A stretch of 64,000 bases of DNA from Solwaraspora sp. WMMA2065 (GTDB lineage: Bacteria > Actinomycetota > Actinomycetes > Mycobacteriales > Micromonosporaceae): assembly GCF_030345075.1 (NCBI RefSeq), contig NZ_CP128361.1:1-64000 (forward strand), given 5' to 3'. Shown here piece by piece: positions 1 to 12,200 of this stretch. Under the pieces are notes generated by a model that was not told the origin of the DNA, did no database searches, and saw only the letters and a program-made list of their open reading frames with translations. Position 1 is the first letter of the stretch. Each line of letters starts with the position of its first letter. Both the position numbers and the translations under genes were made by a program.

Positions 1-243
1 GGGAACATCTGGGGCGAGGCCGGCATCATGCGCGAGATGGCGGCCCGGGGCGCGGCGCTGGTCGCCGAACCCGGCAATCTCGTGGCCCAGCTCGCCAGAG
101 TGCTCGACGAGCCGTCGTTCACCGACGCCGCCACGCAGTTGCGCAAGGAGATGCTCGCCACGCCCAGCCCGCGCGACATCGTGCCCGACGTCGAGGAGAT
201 CGCCGGGGCACGGGCGAAGGGAGACGGCGATGGCCGCCGATGA
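1..243 (+). CDS. Glycosyltransferase, C-terminal fragment (partial at window edge)
   Basis: The reading frame is open from base 1, so only about the last 80 residues of the protein are present. The ending [19 protein letters not shown] resembles the C-terminal helix of macrolide-type glycosyltransferases (EryCIII/DesVII family), which carry nucleotide-activated deoxysugars to polyketide aglycones in the cytoplasm. The catalytic and nucleotide-sugar-binding parts lie outside the window. Its TGA overlaps the start of the first PKS gene by 14 bases, so the two are probably translationally coupled and the PKS product is likely glycosylated. The family call rests on a short tail and on context. 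Confidence 0.72.
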   Translation, partial: GNIWGEAGIMREMAARGAALVAEPGNLVAQLARVLDEPSFTDAATQLRKEMLATPSPRDIVPDVEEIAGARAKGDGDGRR

Positions 244-3200
244 TTCGCGGTTGCTCGACTATCTGCGTCGCGCCACCGCCGAGCTCAAGGAGACGCGTCG
301 GCGGCTGGACGCGGCCGAGCAGCGGGACCGGGAACCGATCGCGATCGTGGGGATGGCGTGCCGGTTCCCCGGTGGGGTGGTCTCGCCGGAGGGGTTGTGG
401 GATCTGGTGGTGGGTGAGGGGGATGCGACTGGTGAGTTTCCGGTGGACCGGGGGTGGGACACGGAGGCGTTGTTCGATCCTCGGCCGGGTCGGGTGGGGC
501 GGTCGTATGTGCGTCGTGGTGGGTTCCTGTATGACGCGGCGGGGTTCGATGCGGGGTTCTTCGGGGTGGGTCCGCGTGAGGCGCGGGAGATGGATCCGCA
601 GCAGCGGTTGTTTCTTGAGGTGTCGTGGGAGGCGTTGCGGCGGGCGGGGGTGGAGCCGGCGTCGTTGGCGGGTAGTCGTACCGGTGTCTACGCCGGGGTG
701 ATGCACCACGACTACCCCGAAAGCAGCGGGCTGGGCAGCGCGGTCTCCGGTCGGGTGGCGTACCACCTGGGTCTGGAGGGGCCGGCGGTCGCGGTGGACA
801 CGGCGTGTTCGTCGTCGTTGGTGGCGTTGCATCTGGCGGTCAACGCGTTGCGTTCGGGTGAGTGCGAGCTGGCCCTGGCCGGCGGGGTGACGGTGATGTC
901 CACCCCGGAGGTCTTCGTCGACTTCAGTCGGCAGCGTGGGTTGGCGCCGGACGGGCGGTGCAAACCGTTCTCCGACGACGCCGACGGCACCGGCTGGGCC
1001 GAGGGGGTCGGCGTCCTCGCCGTCGAACGGCTCTGCGACGCCCAGCGCAACGGTCGACGGATCCTCGCGGTGGTGCGCGGCAGCGCGACCGGTTCGGACG
1101 GTGCCAGCAGCGGGATGTCCGCGCCCAACGGTCCGGCGCAGCAGCGGGTGATCCGGCAGGCGTTGACGGCGGCGGGGTTGTCGACGGTGGACGTCGATGT
1201 GGTGGAGGCGCACGGTACGGGCACCCGGTTGGGGGATCCGATCGAGGCGCAGGCGTTGTTGGCGACGTACGGGCGGGGTCGGGACGCGGATCGTCCGTTG
1301 TGGTTGGGGTCGTTGAAGTCGAACATCGGTCATGCGCAGGCGGCGGCGGGTGTGGGCGGTGTGATCAAGATGGTGATGGCGTTGCGGGCGGGGGTGCTGC
1401 CGCGGTCGTTGCATGTGTCGGAGCCGTCATCGCATGTGGACTGGTCGTCGGGTGGGGTGCGGCTGTTGACCATGGCGCGGCCGTGGCCGGACAGGGGTGG
1501 GCCGCGTCGGGCCGGGGTGTCGTCGTTCGGCTTCAGCGGCACCAACGCCCACGTGATCCTGGAACAGGCGCCCGACAGCCCCGCCGACACCGCTGCGGTG
1601 GCCACCCGCGAGTTCCAGCATGAACGCTTCTGGCGGCTCCCGCTGACCGACACCCTCGCCGCGGCCGGCCTCACCGGCGCCGGACATCCCATGATCGGGG
1701 CACTCGTCGAATCCCCCGACTCCGGCGAGATCCATCTCACCGGCCGCCTCAGCGTCGACGCGCAACCCTGGCTGGCCGACCACGTGGTGCACGGTCGGGT
1801 CCTGGTGCCCGGCACCGCCTTCGTCGAGCTCGCCATCCGGGCCGGTGACCAGGCGGGAACCAGCGGAATCGACGAGCTGATCTGCGAACGTCCGCTGGTG
1901 CTGCCTGAGCACGGCACGGTCGCCGTCCACGTCGTCGTCCGGGCCCTCGACGAGTCCGGCCGGCGCCCCGTCGCGGTGTACTCCCGTACCGACGCGGCCG
2001 ACCAGCCATGGCAGCGCCACGCCAGCGGCCTGCTCGGCGCTGCCAACCTGGCCGCAACCGGGCCGCGGGCTCCGTGGCCGCCGGCCGGCGCCAGCACCGT
2101 GCCCGTCGACGAGCTGTACGACGAACTCGCCGACCTCGGCTACGAGTACGGGCCGGCGTTCCGCGCGACACGTGCCGCGTGGCGTCGTGACGACGAGGTG
2201 TTCGCCGAGGTCGCCGTGCCCGAACACGAGCACACCGACGCGACCCGGTTCGGGATCCACCCCGCCCTGCTCGACAGCGCCCTGCACGCGGCGATAGCCG
2301 GTGAGCGGGGTGCGCCCGGCGACGGCCACGCCTGGCTGCCGTTCGCCTGGACCAACGTCGCGTTGCACACGGCGGGGGCGGCCGCAGCGCAGGCCCGGGT
2401 ACGGCACCTGGCCGACGGTTCCCTGTCCGTCACCCTCACCGCCGCCGACGGCGAACCGGTGCTCACCGTCGGCTCGCTGCTCGCCCGGCCCACGTCGGTC
2501 GACACCGCCGAAGTGGACTCCACGACCGGGGCCCTGTACCGCATCGGCTGGGACCGTCTCACGCTCGACGCCGCGACCGCACCGCCCGCGGTGACCGTCG
2601 GAGGGCCCGCGACCGGACCGGTCGACGCGTCCGGGACGGCGGTGCACGTCACCGACCTGGCGGCGCTGTCGGCCGCACTGGACGACGGTCGACCGGTACC
2701 ACAGGTCGTGCTGCGCTACGCCGATGCGCCGGCGGTGCCCGACGTGCCAGCCGCTGTCCGCGAGCTGATCCACCAGGTGCTCACCGACCTGCGCACCTGG
2801 CTCGCCGACGAGCGGTTCGCCGCCTCCCGGCTCGCGGTCGTGACCCGCGAAGCGGCCATGGTCGAACCGGCAACGGCAACGGCTGCTGCTGCGGCCGCCG
2901 ACACGGACCTGGACATGGTGGCCGCTCCACTCTGGGGCCTGGTCCGGGCCGCCGCCGCCGAACATCCCGGACGGTTCTGCCTGGTCGACGTCGACGACAC
3001 CACGACCATGGCGGAGGTCGCCGCCGCAGCGAGCGCCGGCGAACCCGAGGTGGCGCTGCGCTCCGGTGCGGCGTGGGTACCTCGCCTGCGCCGGGTGGAA
3101 GTGCCCACCGGGCACGGGCGCCAGCCGGCGTTCGGCGCCGGCACCGTCCTGGTCACCGGAGGTACCGGAGGGCTCGGCGCCCTGCTGGCCCGGCACCTGG

Positions 3201-4456
3201 TCACCGAACATGGCGTACGCCGGTTGCTGCTGGCCAGTCGACGCGGACCTGCGGCCGCGGGTGCCCAGCAGCTGCGGGCCGACCTCACCGCGCTCGGCGC
3301 GCAGGTACGGCTGGTCGCCTGTGACACCGCCGATCGGGATGAGCTCGCCACCCTGCTCGCCAGTGTTCCCGACGCGCACCCGCTGAGCGCGGTGGTGCAC
3401 GCCGCCGGAGTCGCCGACGGCGGGCTGATCGTCACCCAACGACCCGACCAGGTCGACGTGGTCCTACGCCCCAAAGTAGATGCCGCGTGGCACCTGCACG
3501 AACTGACCCGTGACCGCGAGCTGGCCGCGTTCGTCCTGTTCTCCTCCGCCGGCGGCCTGGTCCTGCCGGCGGGGCAGAGCGGCTATGCCGCCGCCAACGT
3601 CTTCCTCGACGCCCTCGCCGCCCACCGGCGGGCCACCGGCCTTTCCGCGTTGGCGTTGGCCTGGGGAGCCTGGGCGGGTCCGGCCGGCATGGCGGGCGGC
3701 CTCGACGAGCCGGCCCGCCAACGGCTGGACCGACTCGGGGTGCCCGCGTTGCCAGTGGACCGGGCGCTCGCCCTGTTCGACGCCGCGCTGCGCGGTGCCG
3801 AGCCGTGCCTGGCGCCGCTGCGGATCGATCCGGTCGCGCTGCGCGAGCGGGCAGCCGACGACCTGCCCGCCCTGCTGCGCGGCGTCGCCGGCCCGACCCG
3901 GCGGGTCAGTCGCAGCACGACTCCCGCAGCCGGATCCGGGCCGACGCTACGGCTGCACCACCTGCCGCCCGCGCAACGCGACGAGCAATTGCTCGCTCTG
4001 GTCACCCGGCACGTCGCCACCGCACTCGGGCACGATCGGCCGGACGCGGTGGACCCGCACCGCGCCTTCCAGGACATGGGCTTCGACTCGCTCGCCGCGG
4101 TCGAACTGCGCAACGCCCTGGCGGCGGCGACCGGGCTGTCACTGGCGGCGTCACTGGTCTTCGACCAGCCGACCGCCGTCGCCGTCGCCCGGCACCTGGC
4201 CCAGCAGTTGGAGACGTCCACGGACCCGGTGAAACCACTGCTGGACGAGGTCGACCGGCTGGCGACCACGCTGACGGCGGCCAGCGGGACCGTCAGCGAC
4301 CGGGAGGCGGTCACCGACCGGTTGGAGGCGCTGCTGCGCAGTTGGCGTGCCAGCGGGGCGGCCGGCCAGCCGGCGGCACCGGACCTGGGTACCGCCAGCG
4401 ACGAGGAGCTGTTCGCCGCGCTCGACACCGAGTTCGGCGTGACTGGACGGGGGTGA
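230..4456 (+). CDS. Modular type I PKS, one module: KS-DH-KR-ACP, no AT
   Basis: 1408-residue assembly-line protein. An N-terminal coiled docking segment (about 1-32) leads into KS (about 34-446, Cys193, VEAHGTGT His near 328, NIGH His near 368). The post-AT signature FQHERFW follows the KS by only about 15 residues, so the roughly 300-residue acyltransferase expected here is missing. DH is intact: His518 in [10 protein letters not shown] and the [10 protein letters not shown] motif. KR has TGGTGGLG and Tyr1119, but the LDD motif reads ADG, so its stereotype is unclear. ACP has Ser1287 in GFDSL, and the C-terminus is helical docking sequence. KS and docking types are those of cis-AT systems, so the missing AT is a departure rather than the normal trans-AT layout. 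Expected chemistry, if an AT is supplied from elsewhere: one malonyl extension giving an alkene. Stretches of the KS use TTG/GTG-rich codons unlike the rest of the gene. Confidence 0.93.
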   Translation: MAADDSRLLDYLRRATAELKETRRRLDAAEQRDREPIAIVGMACRFPGGVVSPEGLWDLVVGEGDATGEFPVDRGWDTEALFDPRPGRVGRSYVRRGGFLYDAAGFDAGFFGVGPREAREMDPQQRLFLEVSWEALRRAGVEPASLAGSRTGVYAGVMHHDYPESSGLGSAVSGRVAYHLGLEGPAVAVDTACSSSLVALHLAVNALRSGECELALAGGVTVMSTPEVFVDFSRQRGLAPDGRCKPFSDDADGTGWAEGVGVLAVERLCDAQRNGRRILAVVRGSATGSDGASSGMSAPNGPAQQRVIRQALTAAGLSTVDVDVVEAHGTGTRLGDPIEAQALLATYGRGRDADRPLWLGSLKSNIGHAQAAAGVGGVIKMVMALRAGVLPRSLHVSEPSSHVDWSSGGVRLLTMARPWPDRGGPRRAGVSSFGFSGTNAHVILEQAPDSPADTAAVATREFQHERFWRLPLTDTLAAAGLTGAGHPMIGALVESPDSGEIHLTGRLSVDAQPWLADHVVHGRVLVPGTAFVELAIRAGDQAGTSGIDELICERPLVLPEHGTVAVHVVVRALDESGRRPVAVYSRTDAADQPWQRHASGLLGAANLAATGPRAPWPPAGASTVPVDELYDELADLGYEYGPAFRATRAAWRRDDEVFAEVAVPEHEHTDATRFGIHPALLDSALHAAIAGERGAPGDGHAWLPFAWTNVALHTAGAAAAQARVRHLADGSLSVTLTAADGEPVLTVGSLLARPTSVDTAEVDSTTGALYRIGWDRLTLDAATAPPAVTVGGPATGPVDASGTAVHVTDLAALSAALDDGRPVPQVVLRYADAPAVPDVPAAVRELIHQVLTDLRTWLADERFAASRLAVVTREAAMVEPATATAAAAAADTDLDMVAAPLWGLVRAAAAEHPGRFCLVDVDDTTTMAEVAAAASAGEPEVALRSGAAWVPRLRRVEVPTGHGRQPAFGAGTVLVTGGTGGLGALLARHLVTEHGVRRLLLASRRGPAAAGAQQLRADLTALGAQVRLVACDTADRDELATLLASVPDAHPLSAVVHAAGVADGGLIVTQRPDQVDVVLRPKVDAAWHLHELTRDRELAAFVLFSSAGGLVLPAGQSGYAAANVFLDALAAHRRATGLSALALAWGAWAGPAGMAGGLDEPARQRLDRLGVPALPVDRALALFDAALRGAEPCLAPLRIDPVALRERAADDLPALLRGVAGPTRRVSRSTTPAAGSGPTLRLHHLPPAQRDEQLLALVTRHVATALGHDRPDAVDPHRAFQDMGFDSLAAVELRNALAAATGLSLAASLVFDQPTAVAVARHLAQQLETSTDPVKPLLDEVDRLATTLTAASGTVSDREAVTDRLEALLRSWRASGAAGQPAAPDLGTASDEELFAALDTEFGVTGRG
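1135..1471 (+). repeat. KS segment nearly identical to 10176-10512 (AT-less module copy 1)
   Basis: This stretch of the module 1 KS aligns without gaps to 10176-10512 with about six base differences in 337, counted by eye. Its 3' two thirds are also very similar to 19849-20085. It encodes the region from the catalytic VEAHGTGT motif to near the KS end. The equivalent regions of the AT-bearing modules differ at many third positions. Codon use is shifted towards TTG, TCG and GTG. Confidence 0.85.
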
Positions 4457-4462
4457 GTGACC

Positions 4463-7400
4463 ATGGCGACCGCCGACGAGCTGCGTGACTACCTGCGGCG
4501 CGCCACCAGCGAGCTACAGCAGACCCGACAGCAGTTGCGCGCGGCCGAGGCACGTGACCAGGAACCGATCGCCATCGTGGCGATGGGCTGCCGCTATCCC
4601 GGTGGGGTGCGTTCACCTGAGGGCCTGTGGCGGCTGGTCGCCGACGAGGTGGACGCGATCGGGGAGTTCCCCACGGACCGGGGCTGGGACGTCGAGCAGC
4701 TGTACCACCCGCAGCCGGGTCAGCCGGGTCGCAGCTACGTACGCCACGGCGGGTTCCTCTACGACGCGGCCGAGTTCGACGCGGCGTTCTTCGGCATCAG
4801 CCCTCGGGAAGCGATGCGAGCCGACCCTCAGCGGCGGCTGCTGCTGGAGGTGGCCTGGGAGACGGCGGAGCGGGCCGGCGTCGACCCGACCTCGCTCGCC
4901 GGCACGTCCACCGGCGTCTTCGTCGGAGTGATGTACCACGACTACGCCGGTGGCGGCCCCACCGGCAGCCTCGTGTCCGGTCAGATCGCCTACAACCTGG
5001 GGTTGGAGGGACCGGCGGTCACCGTGGACACCGCCTGCTCGTCCTCGCTGGTCGCGGTGCACCAGGCGATGGGGTCGCTACGCCGGGGCGAGTGCACCCT
5101 CGCGTACGCCGGCGGTGTCACGGTGATGGGCACCCCGGAGCTGTTCGTCGACTTCAGCCGGCAGCGGGCACTCGCGCCGGACGGGCGGTGCAAGTCCTTC
5201 GCCGCCGCGGCCGACGGCGCGGCGTGGTCCGAAGGGGCCGGGTTGCTGCTGCTGGAGCGGTTGTCCGACGCCCGGCGCAACCGGCACCCGGTGCTGGCGG
5301 TGCTGCGTGGCAGCGCGGTCAACTCCGACGGGGCCTCCAACGGCATGTCCGCGCCGAACGGTCCCGCGCAGCAGCGGGTGATCCGCCGGGCGCTGCGTGA
5401 CGCCGGGCTGCGGGAGTCCGACGTCGCCGTGGTCGAAGCCCACGGCACCGGCACCACGCTCGGTGACCCGATCGAGGCGCAGGCCCTGCTCGCCACCTAC
5501 GGCCAGCACCGCGAACAACCGTTGTGGCTCGGCTCCATCAAGTCCAACCTCGGGCATCCTCAGGCGGCCGCCGGGGTGGCCGGGATCATCAAGATGGTAC
5601 AGGCGATGCGGCACTCGATGCTGCCGCGGACCCTGCACGTCGACCGCCCGACCCCGCAGGTGGACTGGTCGGCCGGCAACGTCGAACTGCTCACCGAGGC
5701 CCGCAAGTGGCCGGTGAACGGCCAACCGCGTCGGGCAGGCGTGTCGTCGTTCGGCTTCGGCGGCACCAACGCCCACCTGATCATCGAGGAAGCACCGTCG
5801 GCGTCACCAGCGGCACCGCCGAGCACCGCCGGCCCGCTGCTGCCCCTGGTCCTGTCCGCCCGGACCGCCGCCGCGCTGCGCAGCCAGGCCCGGCGGCTGC
5901 TGCCGGTGGTCGCTGGCGACGAAGCGCTGTCCGACATCTGCGGCACGCTCGCCACCGGTCGCGCCGCCCTGCCACACCGGGCGGTGGTGCTCGCCGCCGA
6001 CCGGGCGGCGGCGGTCGACGGGCTGACCGCTGTGGCCCGCGCGTCAACGGCGGCCTCGGTGGCCACCGGGTCCGCCGCGCCGGGCAAGCTCGCGTTCGTC
6101 TGTACCGGCCAGGGCGCGCAGCGGCTGGCGATGGGGCGCGAGTTGGCCGCCGCCTACCCGCCCTTCGCGCAGGCATGGGACGACGTCTGCGACCGGCTGG
6201 ACACCCAGCTGCCCCGGCCGCTGCGTCAGGTCGTCGACGGCGGCGACGAGCAGGCGCTCAACCAGACGGTGTACGCCCAGGCCGGGCTCTTCGCCGTCGA
6301 GGTGGCGCTGATCCGGCTGCTCGCCGCCTGGGGGATCCGGCCCCAACTGCTGGCCGGCCACTCCGTCGGCGAGATCAGCGCGGCGTACACCGCCGGGGTC
6401 CTCTCCCTCGACGACGCGTGCCGGCTGGTGGTCACCCGGGGAACGCTGATGCAGAAGCTGCCTGCCGGTGGCGCGATGGCGGTGGTCCAGGCGCCGGAAT
6501 CCGAGGTGACCCCGCTGCTCACCGGCGGGGCGGCGATCGCCGCGGTGAACACCCCCGACTCGGCGGTCGTGTCCGGCCCACGCGAGGCGGTGACCGCCGT
6601 GACCGAGCGGCTCGCCGCCGACGGCCGGCAGGTCATCTGGCTGCGGGTGTCGCACGCGTTCCATTCGCCGTTGATGGACCCGGTGCTCGACGAGTTCCAG
6701 GCCGCCGTGGCCACTCTCGACCTCCGTCCGCCCCAACTGCCGGTCGTGTCCACCGCCACCGGTCGGCCGGCGTCGGCACAGCTGGCGACCGCGCAGTACT
6801 GGGCGAGTCAGATCCGTCAGCCGGTGCGGTTCGCCGACGCCGTGACCGCGCTGCGTGAGCTGGGCGCGACCACCTTCGTCGAGATCGGGCCGGACGCGGC
6901 GCTGACCGGTCCGATGCGCGGCTGCCTGGGCGCCAGTCCTGACGTCCGGGTGGTGCCGCTGCTGCGCCGGGGCCGGCCCGAGCCGGAAACCCTGCAGCGG
7001 GCCGTGGCCGAACTGCACGTGCGGGGCATCACCCCGGACTGGTCGGCGGTGCTGGGGGGTACGCCGGAGCCGGTCGAACTGCCGACGTATCCGTTCGAAC
7101 GGCAACGTTTCTGGTGGGTGCCGGCCCCGTACACGCCGCAGACGGAGCCACCGGCAGGGCCGGCGGCCGGGAAACAGTCGACGGACACCGCACCGACGGC
7201 CGGCACCGCACAGCCGGCCGACGCCGCACAGCCGGGCGGCAGCGGGGATCAGCCGACCCCGGTCGACTCCTGGCGCTACCGGGTGCGCTGGCAGCCGGTG
7301 GCGGACCCGCCGGGCCGGCTCGACCCGCCCGGACCGGGTCAGGAGAACTGGCTGGTCGCCGTACCGGCCGGGTATCCCTGGTCCGACGCGCTCGTCGCCG

Positions 7401-9220
7401 AACTCGCCACCGACGGCGTCAGAGTCCGTACCGTCGAGGTCGGTGACGGTGACCGGGAGAGCCTGGCCGCACGGCTCACCACACTCGCCGCCGCCGCCCC
7501 GCCGCACGGCGTGCTCAGCCTGCTCGCGTCGCACAACGACCCCGATCCGGCACACCCCACCCTGACCGGTGGCAGCCGGGGAACCGTCCTGCTCTGCCAG
7601 GCACTGGCCGACGCCGGGATCGAGGCACGCCTGTGGTGTGTCACCCGTCAGGCGGTAGCGGTGGACCGGTTCGACCTCCCGGCCGACCCGCACCAGGCGG
7701 CGATCTGGGGTCTGGGTGTCGGACTGGCGATCGACCAGCCGGACACCTGGGGCGGTCTGATCGACCTGCCCGCCCAGCCCGACCGGGAAGCGGTCGCCCG
7801 GTGCGTGGCGGTGCTGCGGGCCGGCGGCCCGGAGGATCAGCTCGCGATCCGGCCGGCGGCCACCTTCGCCCGTCGGATGGTGCGTGCCGGGCGTGACCCC
7901 GGCACCGCCGAATGGCGACCACGCGGCACGGTCCTGGTCACCGGCGGCACCGGGGGCGTCGGCCGGCACGTGGCACGGTGGCTCGCCGAGCACGGCGCCG
8001 AGCACCTGGTGTTGACCAGTCGGCGTGGACCGGAGGCGGCCGGCGCTGCGGACCTGGCCGCCGAGATCCGCGCACTCGGCGTCGAGGTGAGCATCGTGGC
8101 CTGCGACGTCACCGACCGGGCGGCACTGCGGCGGCTGCTCGACGGGCTGCCGGCCGTACCGCCGCTGACCGCGGTGGTCCACGCGGCCGGCACGCTGCAC
8201 GGGCAGCGGCCGCTCACCCAGCTCACCGTCGCCGATTTCGCCGCCGCCGGAGCGGCGAAGATCTCCGGCGCGGTGCATCTGGACGAGCTGACCGCACACC
8301 TGCCGCTGGACGCCTTCGTGCTGTTCACCTCCGGCGCGGCGATCTGGGGCAGCGCCCAACAGCCCGGGTACGCCGCCGCGAACGCCTTCCTCGACGCGTT
8401 CGCGGTACGCCGCAGGGCTGCCGGTAGACCGGCCACTGCCATCGCCTGGGGGCCCTGGGCCGGTGGCGGCATGGTGGACGAGACGGCCAGCGCCCATCTG
8501 CGGCAACTCGGCATCCGTGAGCTCGACCCACGGTTGGCCGCCGGTCGGCTCGTCGAAGCCGGCGGGGAGGAGGCCGCACTGGTGGTGGCCGACGTCGACT
8601 GGGCGAGGTTCGGACCGATCCACACGCTTGCCCGGCCCCGACCGCTGGTCGCCGGACTGCTGCCGCCGACCGCCGGATTGGGGCAGCCGGTCGACCCGGC
8701 CGAGGCCGGCACGCTCGTGGTCCAGCTCGCCGGACTCGACGACGGCGACCAGTTGCAGGTCCTGTCGAATCTGGTACGGGCACAGGCAGCCGCGGTCCTC
8801 GGCCACGGCGACGCCACCGACGTCGCCCCTGGCACCAACTTCAAGGACCTCGGCTTCGACTCGGTCAGCGCCGTCGACTTCCGCGACCGGCTCGGCGTGG
8901 CCGCCGGCCTGCGGCTGCCGGCGACCGTCGTGTTCGACCACGCGACCCCGGCGGCGCTGGCCAGCTACCTGCGTGACGAACTGTGCGGACCGGGTTCCGA
9001 GGCGGAGCCGGTGCTGGCCACGCTGGACCGGCTGGAAGCCCTGGCCGGACCCCTCACACCGGACGAGATCGCGCGCACCCGCATCACCGGCAGGCTGCAG
9101 TCGCTGGTGAGCAGATTGACCGAAGTCGTCGACGGACCCGCCGTCACCACGGTCGTTGATCGGCTCGCGGAAGCGAGTGCCGATGACGTCTTCGACTTCA
9201 TCGACAAGGAGCTGGGCTGA
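4463..9220 (+). CDS. Modular type I PKS, one module: KS-AT-KR-ACP (malonyl, A-type KR)
   Basis: About 1585 residues with a docking coil, then KS with Cys194 (in numbering from a GTG at 4457). AT has Ser636 in GHSVGE and HAFH at 733-736; HAFH is the established signature for malonyl-CoA selection. The post-AT linker ends [10 protein letters not shown]. There is no DH. KR has TGGTGGVG, Tyr1305 and Trp eight residues before it ([10 protein letters not shown]), with no LDD motif; this pattern is typical of A-type reductases giving an L-configured hydroxyl. ACP has Ser1469 in GFDSV. The C-terminal docking tail ends [15 protein letters not shown] 4463 has a GGGGGTGAG Shine-Dalgarno sequence; GTG 4457 is the alternative. 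It follows the previous stop at once. Expected product step: addition of an acetate unit left as a secondary alcohol. Confidence 0.95.
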   Translation: MATADELRDYLRRATSELQQTRQQLRAAEARDQEPIAIVAMGCRYPGGVRSPEGLWRLVADEVDAIGEFPTDRGWDVEQLYHPQPGQPGRSYVRHGGFLYDAAEFDAAFFGISPREAMRADPQRRLLLEVAWETAERAGVDPTSLAGTSTGVFVGVMYHDYAGGGPTGSLVSGQIAYNLGLEGPAVTVDTACSSSLVAVHQAMGSLRRGECTLAYAGGVTVMGTPELFVDFSRQRALAPDGRCKSFAAAADGAAWSEGAGLLLLERLSDARRNRHPVLAVLRGSAVNSDGASNGMSAPNGPAQQRVIRRALRDAGLRESDVAVVEAHGTGTTLGDPIEAQALLATYGQHREQPLWLGSIKSNLGHPQAAAGVAGIIKMVQAMRHSMLPRTLHVDRPTPQVDWSAGNVELLTEARKWPVNGQPRRAGVSSFGFGGTNAHLIIEEAPSASPAAPPSTAGPLLPLVLSARTAAALRSQARRLLPVVAGDEALSDICGTLATGRAALPHRAVVLAADRAAAVDGLTAVARASTAASVATGSAAPGKLAFVCTGQGAQRLAMGRELAAAYPPFAQAWDDVCDRLDTQLPRPLRQVVDGGDEQALNQTVYAQAGLFAVEVALIRLLAAWGIRPQLLAGHSVGEISAAYTAGVLSLDDACRLVVTRGTLMQKLPAGGAMAVVQAPESEVTPLLTGGAAIAAVNTPDSAVVSGPREAVTAVTERLAADGRQVIWLRVSHAFHSPLMDPVLDEFQAAVATLDLRPPQLPVVSTATGRPASAQLATAQYWASQIRQPVRFADAVTALRELGATTFVEIGPDAALTGPMRGCLGASPDVRVVPLLRRGRPEPETLQRAVAELHVRGITPDWSAVLGGTPEPVELPTYPFERQRFWWVPAPYTPQTEPPAGPAAGKQSTDTAPTAGTAQPADAAQPGGSGDQPTPVDSWRYRVRWQPVADPPGRLDPPGPGQENWLVAVPAGYPWSDALVAELATDGVRVRTVEVGDGDRESLAARLTTLAAAAPPHGVLSLLASHNDPDPAHPTLTGGSRGTVLLCQALADAGIEARLWCVTRQAVAVDRFDLPADPHQAAIWGLGVGLAIDQPDTWGGLIDLPAQPDREAVARCVAVLRAGGPEDQLAIRPAATFARRMVRAGRDPGTAEWRPRGTVLVTGGTGGVGRHVARWLAEHGAEHLVLTSRRGPEAAGAADLAAEIRALGVEVSIVACDVTDRAALRRLLDGLPAVPPLTAVVHAAGTLHGQRPLTQLTVADFAAAGAAKISGAVHLDELTAHLPLDAFVLFTSGAAIWGSAQQPGYAAANAFLDAFAVRRRAAGRPATAIAWGPWAGGGMVDETASAHLRQLGIRELDPRLAAGRLVEAGGEEAALVVADVDWARFGPIHTLARPRPLVAGLLPPTAGLGQPVDPAEAGTLVVQLAGLDDGDQLQVLSNLVRAQAAAVLGHGDATDVAPGTNFKDLGFDSVSAVDFRDRLGVAAGLRLPATVVFDHATPAALASYLRDELCGPGSEAEPVLATLDRLEALAGPLTPDEIARTRITGRLQSLVSRLTEVVDGPAVTTVVDRLAEASADDVFDFIDKELG

Positions 9221-12200
9221 TGGCCACTATGGACGACGACGGTAAGCTGCTGCAGTACCTCAAGCGGGTGACCGCGGAGCTCCATCAGACCCGCCGGCGA
9301 CTGCACGAGGTGGAGTCGGCGGACCGGGACCCGATCGCGATCGTGGCGATGTCCTGCCGCTACCCGGGTGGCGTCACCAGTCCGGAGGAGCTGTGGCGGC
9401 TCGTCGTCGACGAGGTCGACGCGATCGGCCCGTTCCCCACCGACCGTGGCTGGACCACCGGTCCGCTGCCGACCGGTGACGAGGACGGTCCGGCCGACGG
9501 CCACGTCCGCGAGGGTGGCTTCCTCGCCGACCCGGCCGGCTTCGACGCCGAACTGTTTGAAATGTCGCCCCGGGAGGCCCTGGCCACCGATCCGCAGCAA
9601 CGGATCATGCTGGAGCTGGCGTGGGAGACCTTCGAACGGGCCGGGCTCGCCCCGGATTCGCTCGACGGGGCGCAGGTCGGCGTGTTCGTCGGCAGCGGTG
9701 CCCAGGACTACTACGACGACTTGTCGGCGGCCGCGACGGAGGCCGTCTCCGCGTACTTCAGCACCGGCAACGCGGCCTCGGTCATCTCGAGCCGGATCTC
9801 GTACGCCTTCGGCCTGGCCGGCCCGGCGTTGACCATCGACACCGCCTGTTCGTCGTCGCTGGTGGCGCTGCACGTCGCCGCGCAGGCCCTGCGGCAGCGG
9901 GAATGCTCGATGGCGCTCGCCGGGGGCGTGATGGTCATGGCGACTCCGGGCCCGTTCGTCGCCTTCAGCAAGCAACGTGGTCTGGCATCGGACGGGCGGT
10001 GCAAACCGTTCTCCGACGACGCCGACGGCACCGGCTGGGCCGAGGGCGCCGGTGTCCTGCTGCTGGAACGGCTCTCCGACGCCCAGCGCAACGGGCATCC
10101 CGTTCTGGCCGTCATCCGGGGATCGGCGGTCAACCAGGACGGCGCCTCCAACGGCCTGACCGCGCCGAACGGGCTGGCGCAGCAGCGGGTGATCCGGCAG
10201 GCGTTGACGGCGGCGGGGTTGTCGACGGTGGACGTCGATGTGGTGGAGGCGCACGGTACCGGTACCCGGTTGGGGGATCCGATCGAGGCGCAGGCGTTGC
10301 TGGCGACGTACGGGCGGGGTCGGGACGCGGATCGTCCGTTGTGGTTGGGGTCGTTGAAGTCGAACATCGGTCATGCGCAGGCGGCGGCGGGTGTGGGTGG
10401 TGTGATCAAGATGGTGATGGCGTTGCGGGCGGGGGTGTTGCCGCGGTCGTTGCATGTGTCGGAGCCGTCGTCGCATGTGGACTGGTCGTCGGGTGGGGTG
10501 CGGCTGTTGACCCGGGCGCGGCCGTGGCCGGGTACCGACGAACCACGTCGGGCCGGGGTGTCGTCGTTCGGCGTCAGCGGCACCAACGCCCACCTGATCC
10601 TGGAACAGGCCGAGCCGGCCGGGGAAAGCGGCACCGGCGACACCGACCTGCCGCAGCCGACCCGCCGGTTCCACCGCAAACGCTACTGGTTGGACGATCG
10701 GGCACCGGCCGGAGATCTGGCGACCGTCGGGCTGGACCCCGCCGACCATCCCCTCCTCGCCGCCGTCACCGTCGTGGCCGACACCCAGGGCGCGGTGCTC
10801 ACCGGGCGCTTGTCCACCGCCACCCACCCGTGGCTGGCCGAACACCGGGTCCACGGCGAGGTGATCCTGCCGGGCACCGCCTTCGTCGAGCTCGCCGTCC
10901 GGGCCGCCGACCAGCTCGGTTGCGCCCACATCGCCGAACTCACCCTGCACGCTCCGATGCGGCTGCCGGCCCACGGCGGCGTACGGATCCAGGTCGTCGT
11001 CGGTGAACCCGACCAGGCCGGTGCCCGGCGGATCAGCATCCACTCCCGGGCCGAGCAGGCCGTCGCGGCGCGGTCGTGGACCAGCCACGCCACCGGTCAC
11101 CTCACCACCGCCCCGATCCCGTCCGGGGCCGATCAGCCGGAGGCCGAGCCCAGCTGGCCACCGGCCGGCGCGGAGCCGGTCCCGATCGACACCCTCGACG
11201 ACACGCTGGCCGGTGCCGGTCTCGACTACGGGCCAGCCTTCCGCGGGTTGCGCGCCGTGTGGCGTCAGGGTGTCCGGCTCTGGGCCGACGTACGGCTGCC
11301 CGACCCCGGCGACGCCGACCGCTTCGGCCTGCACCCTGCCGTACTCGACGCCGCCACCCAGGCACTCGCCGTCGACCTGGGCGACGGGCAGGGCCACGCC
11401 CGGTTGCCGTTTTCCTGGTCCGGCGTCACCCTGCACGCCACCGGCGCCGCCGAACTGCGGGTCAGGTTCACCCCGACCTCACCGGACACGTACGCCGTGG
11501 CGGCCTTCGACCATGCCGGCCACCTCGTCGCCACCGCGACAGCGGTCACCTTCCGGCCGCTCGCCGCCGTCGCGGCGGCACCGGCGCGGACCGCCGACCT
11601 GCACCGGCTCGACTGGGTCCCGATCGCGGACCCGGGCCGTGACCGCCCGGCCGAGGGTGTGCACCTGCTCCGCCTCGACGAGGTCTGCGGCGACGACCCG
11701 GACACGATCCGTGAGCACTGCCGGCAGTTGCTGGCGACGTTGCAGCACTGGCTCGGTGACGCCACCAACAACGGCACCCGGCTGGCCGTCGTGACCCGGG
11801 GCGCCGTACCGGTCGCCGGCACCGGCGGTGATCTCGCCGGCGCGGCCGTCTGGGGGCTGGTACGGTCCGCCCAGGCCGAACATCCGGACCGGTTCCTGCT
11901 GGTCGACGCGGACCCGGTGGACCGCACCGACCCGTCCGGCGTCAGCGGCGTGGCCGCCACCGGCGACACGCCGGCCGACGCCGACACCCCCGCCGACGCC
12001 GACACCGTCGCTGCGGCGGTCGCGGCGGCGCTCGCCGCAGGGGAACCACAGGTGGCCGTACGCGGTGGCACGGCACACGCGGCCCGGCTGGCCCACCTTC
12101 CGGCGGCGGGCAACGCTCGACCGGTGCTCGACCCGGCCGGCACCGTACTGATCACCGGCGGGCCGGGATCGCTGGGTGCCATCGTGGCCCGACACCTGGT

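Noticed and set aside
6044-8941. Long open frame on the - strand inside the PKS gene (similar ones at 119-1414, 1427-3439, 8965-11436, 13492-16581, 17962-20883)
   Set aside because: High GC keeps antisense frames open. The translations are Arg/Gly/His-rich without any domain, while the + strand encodes clear PKS domains.
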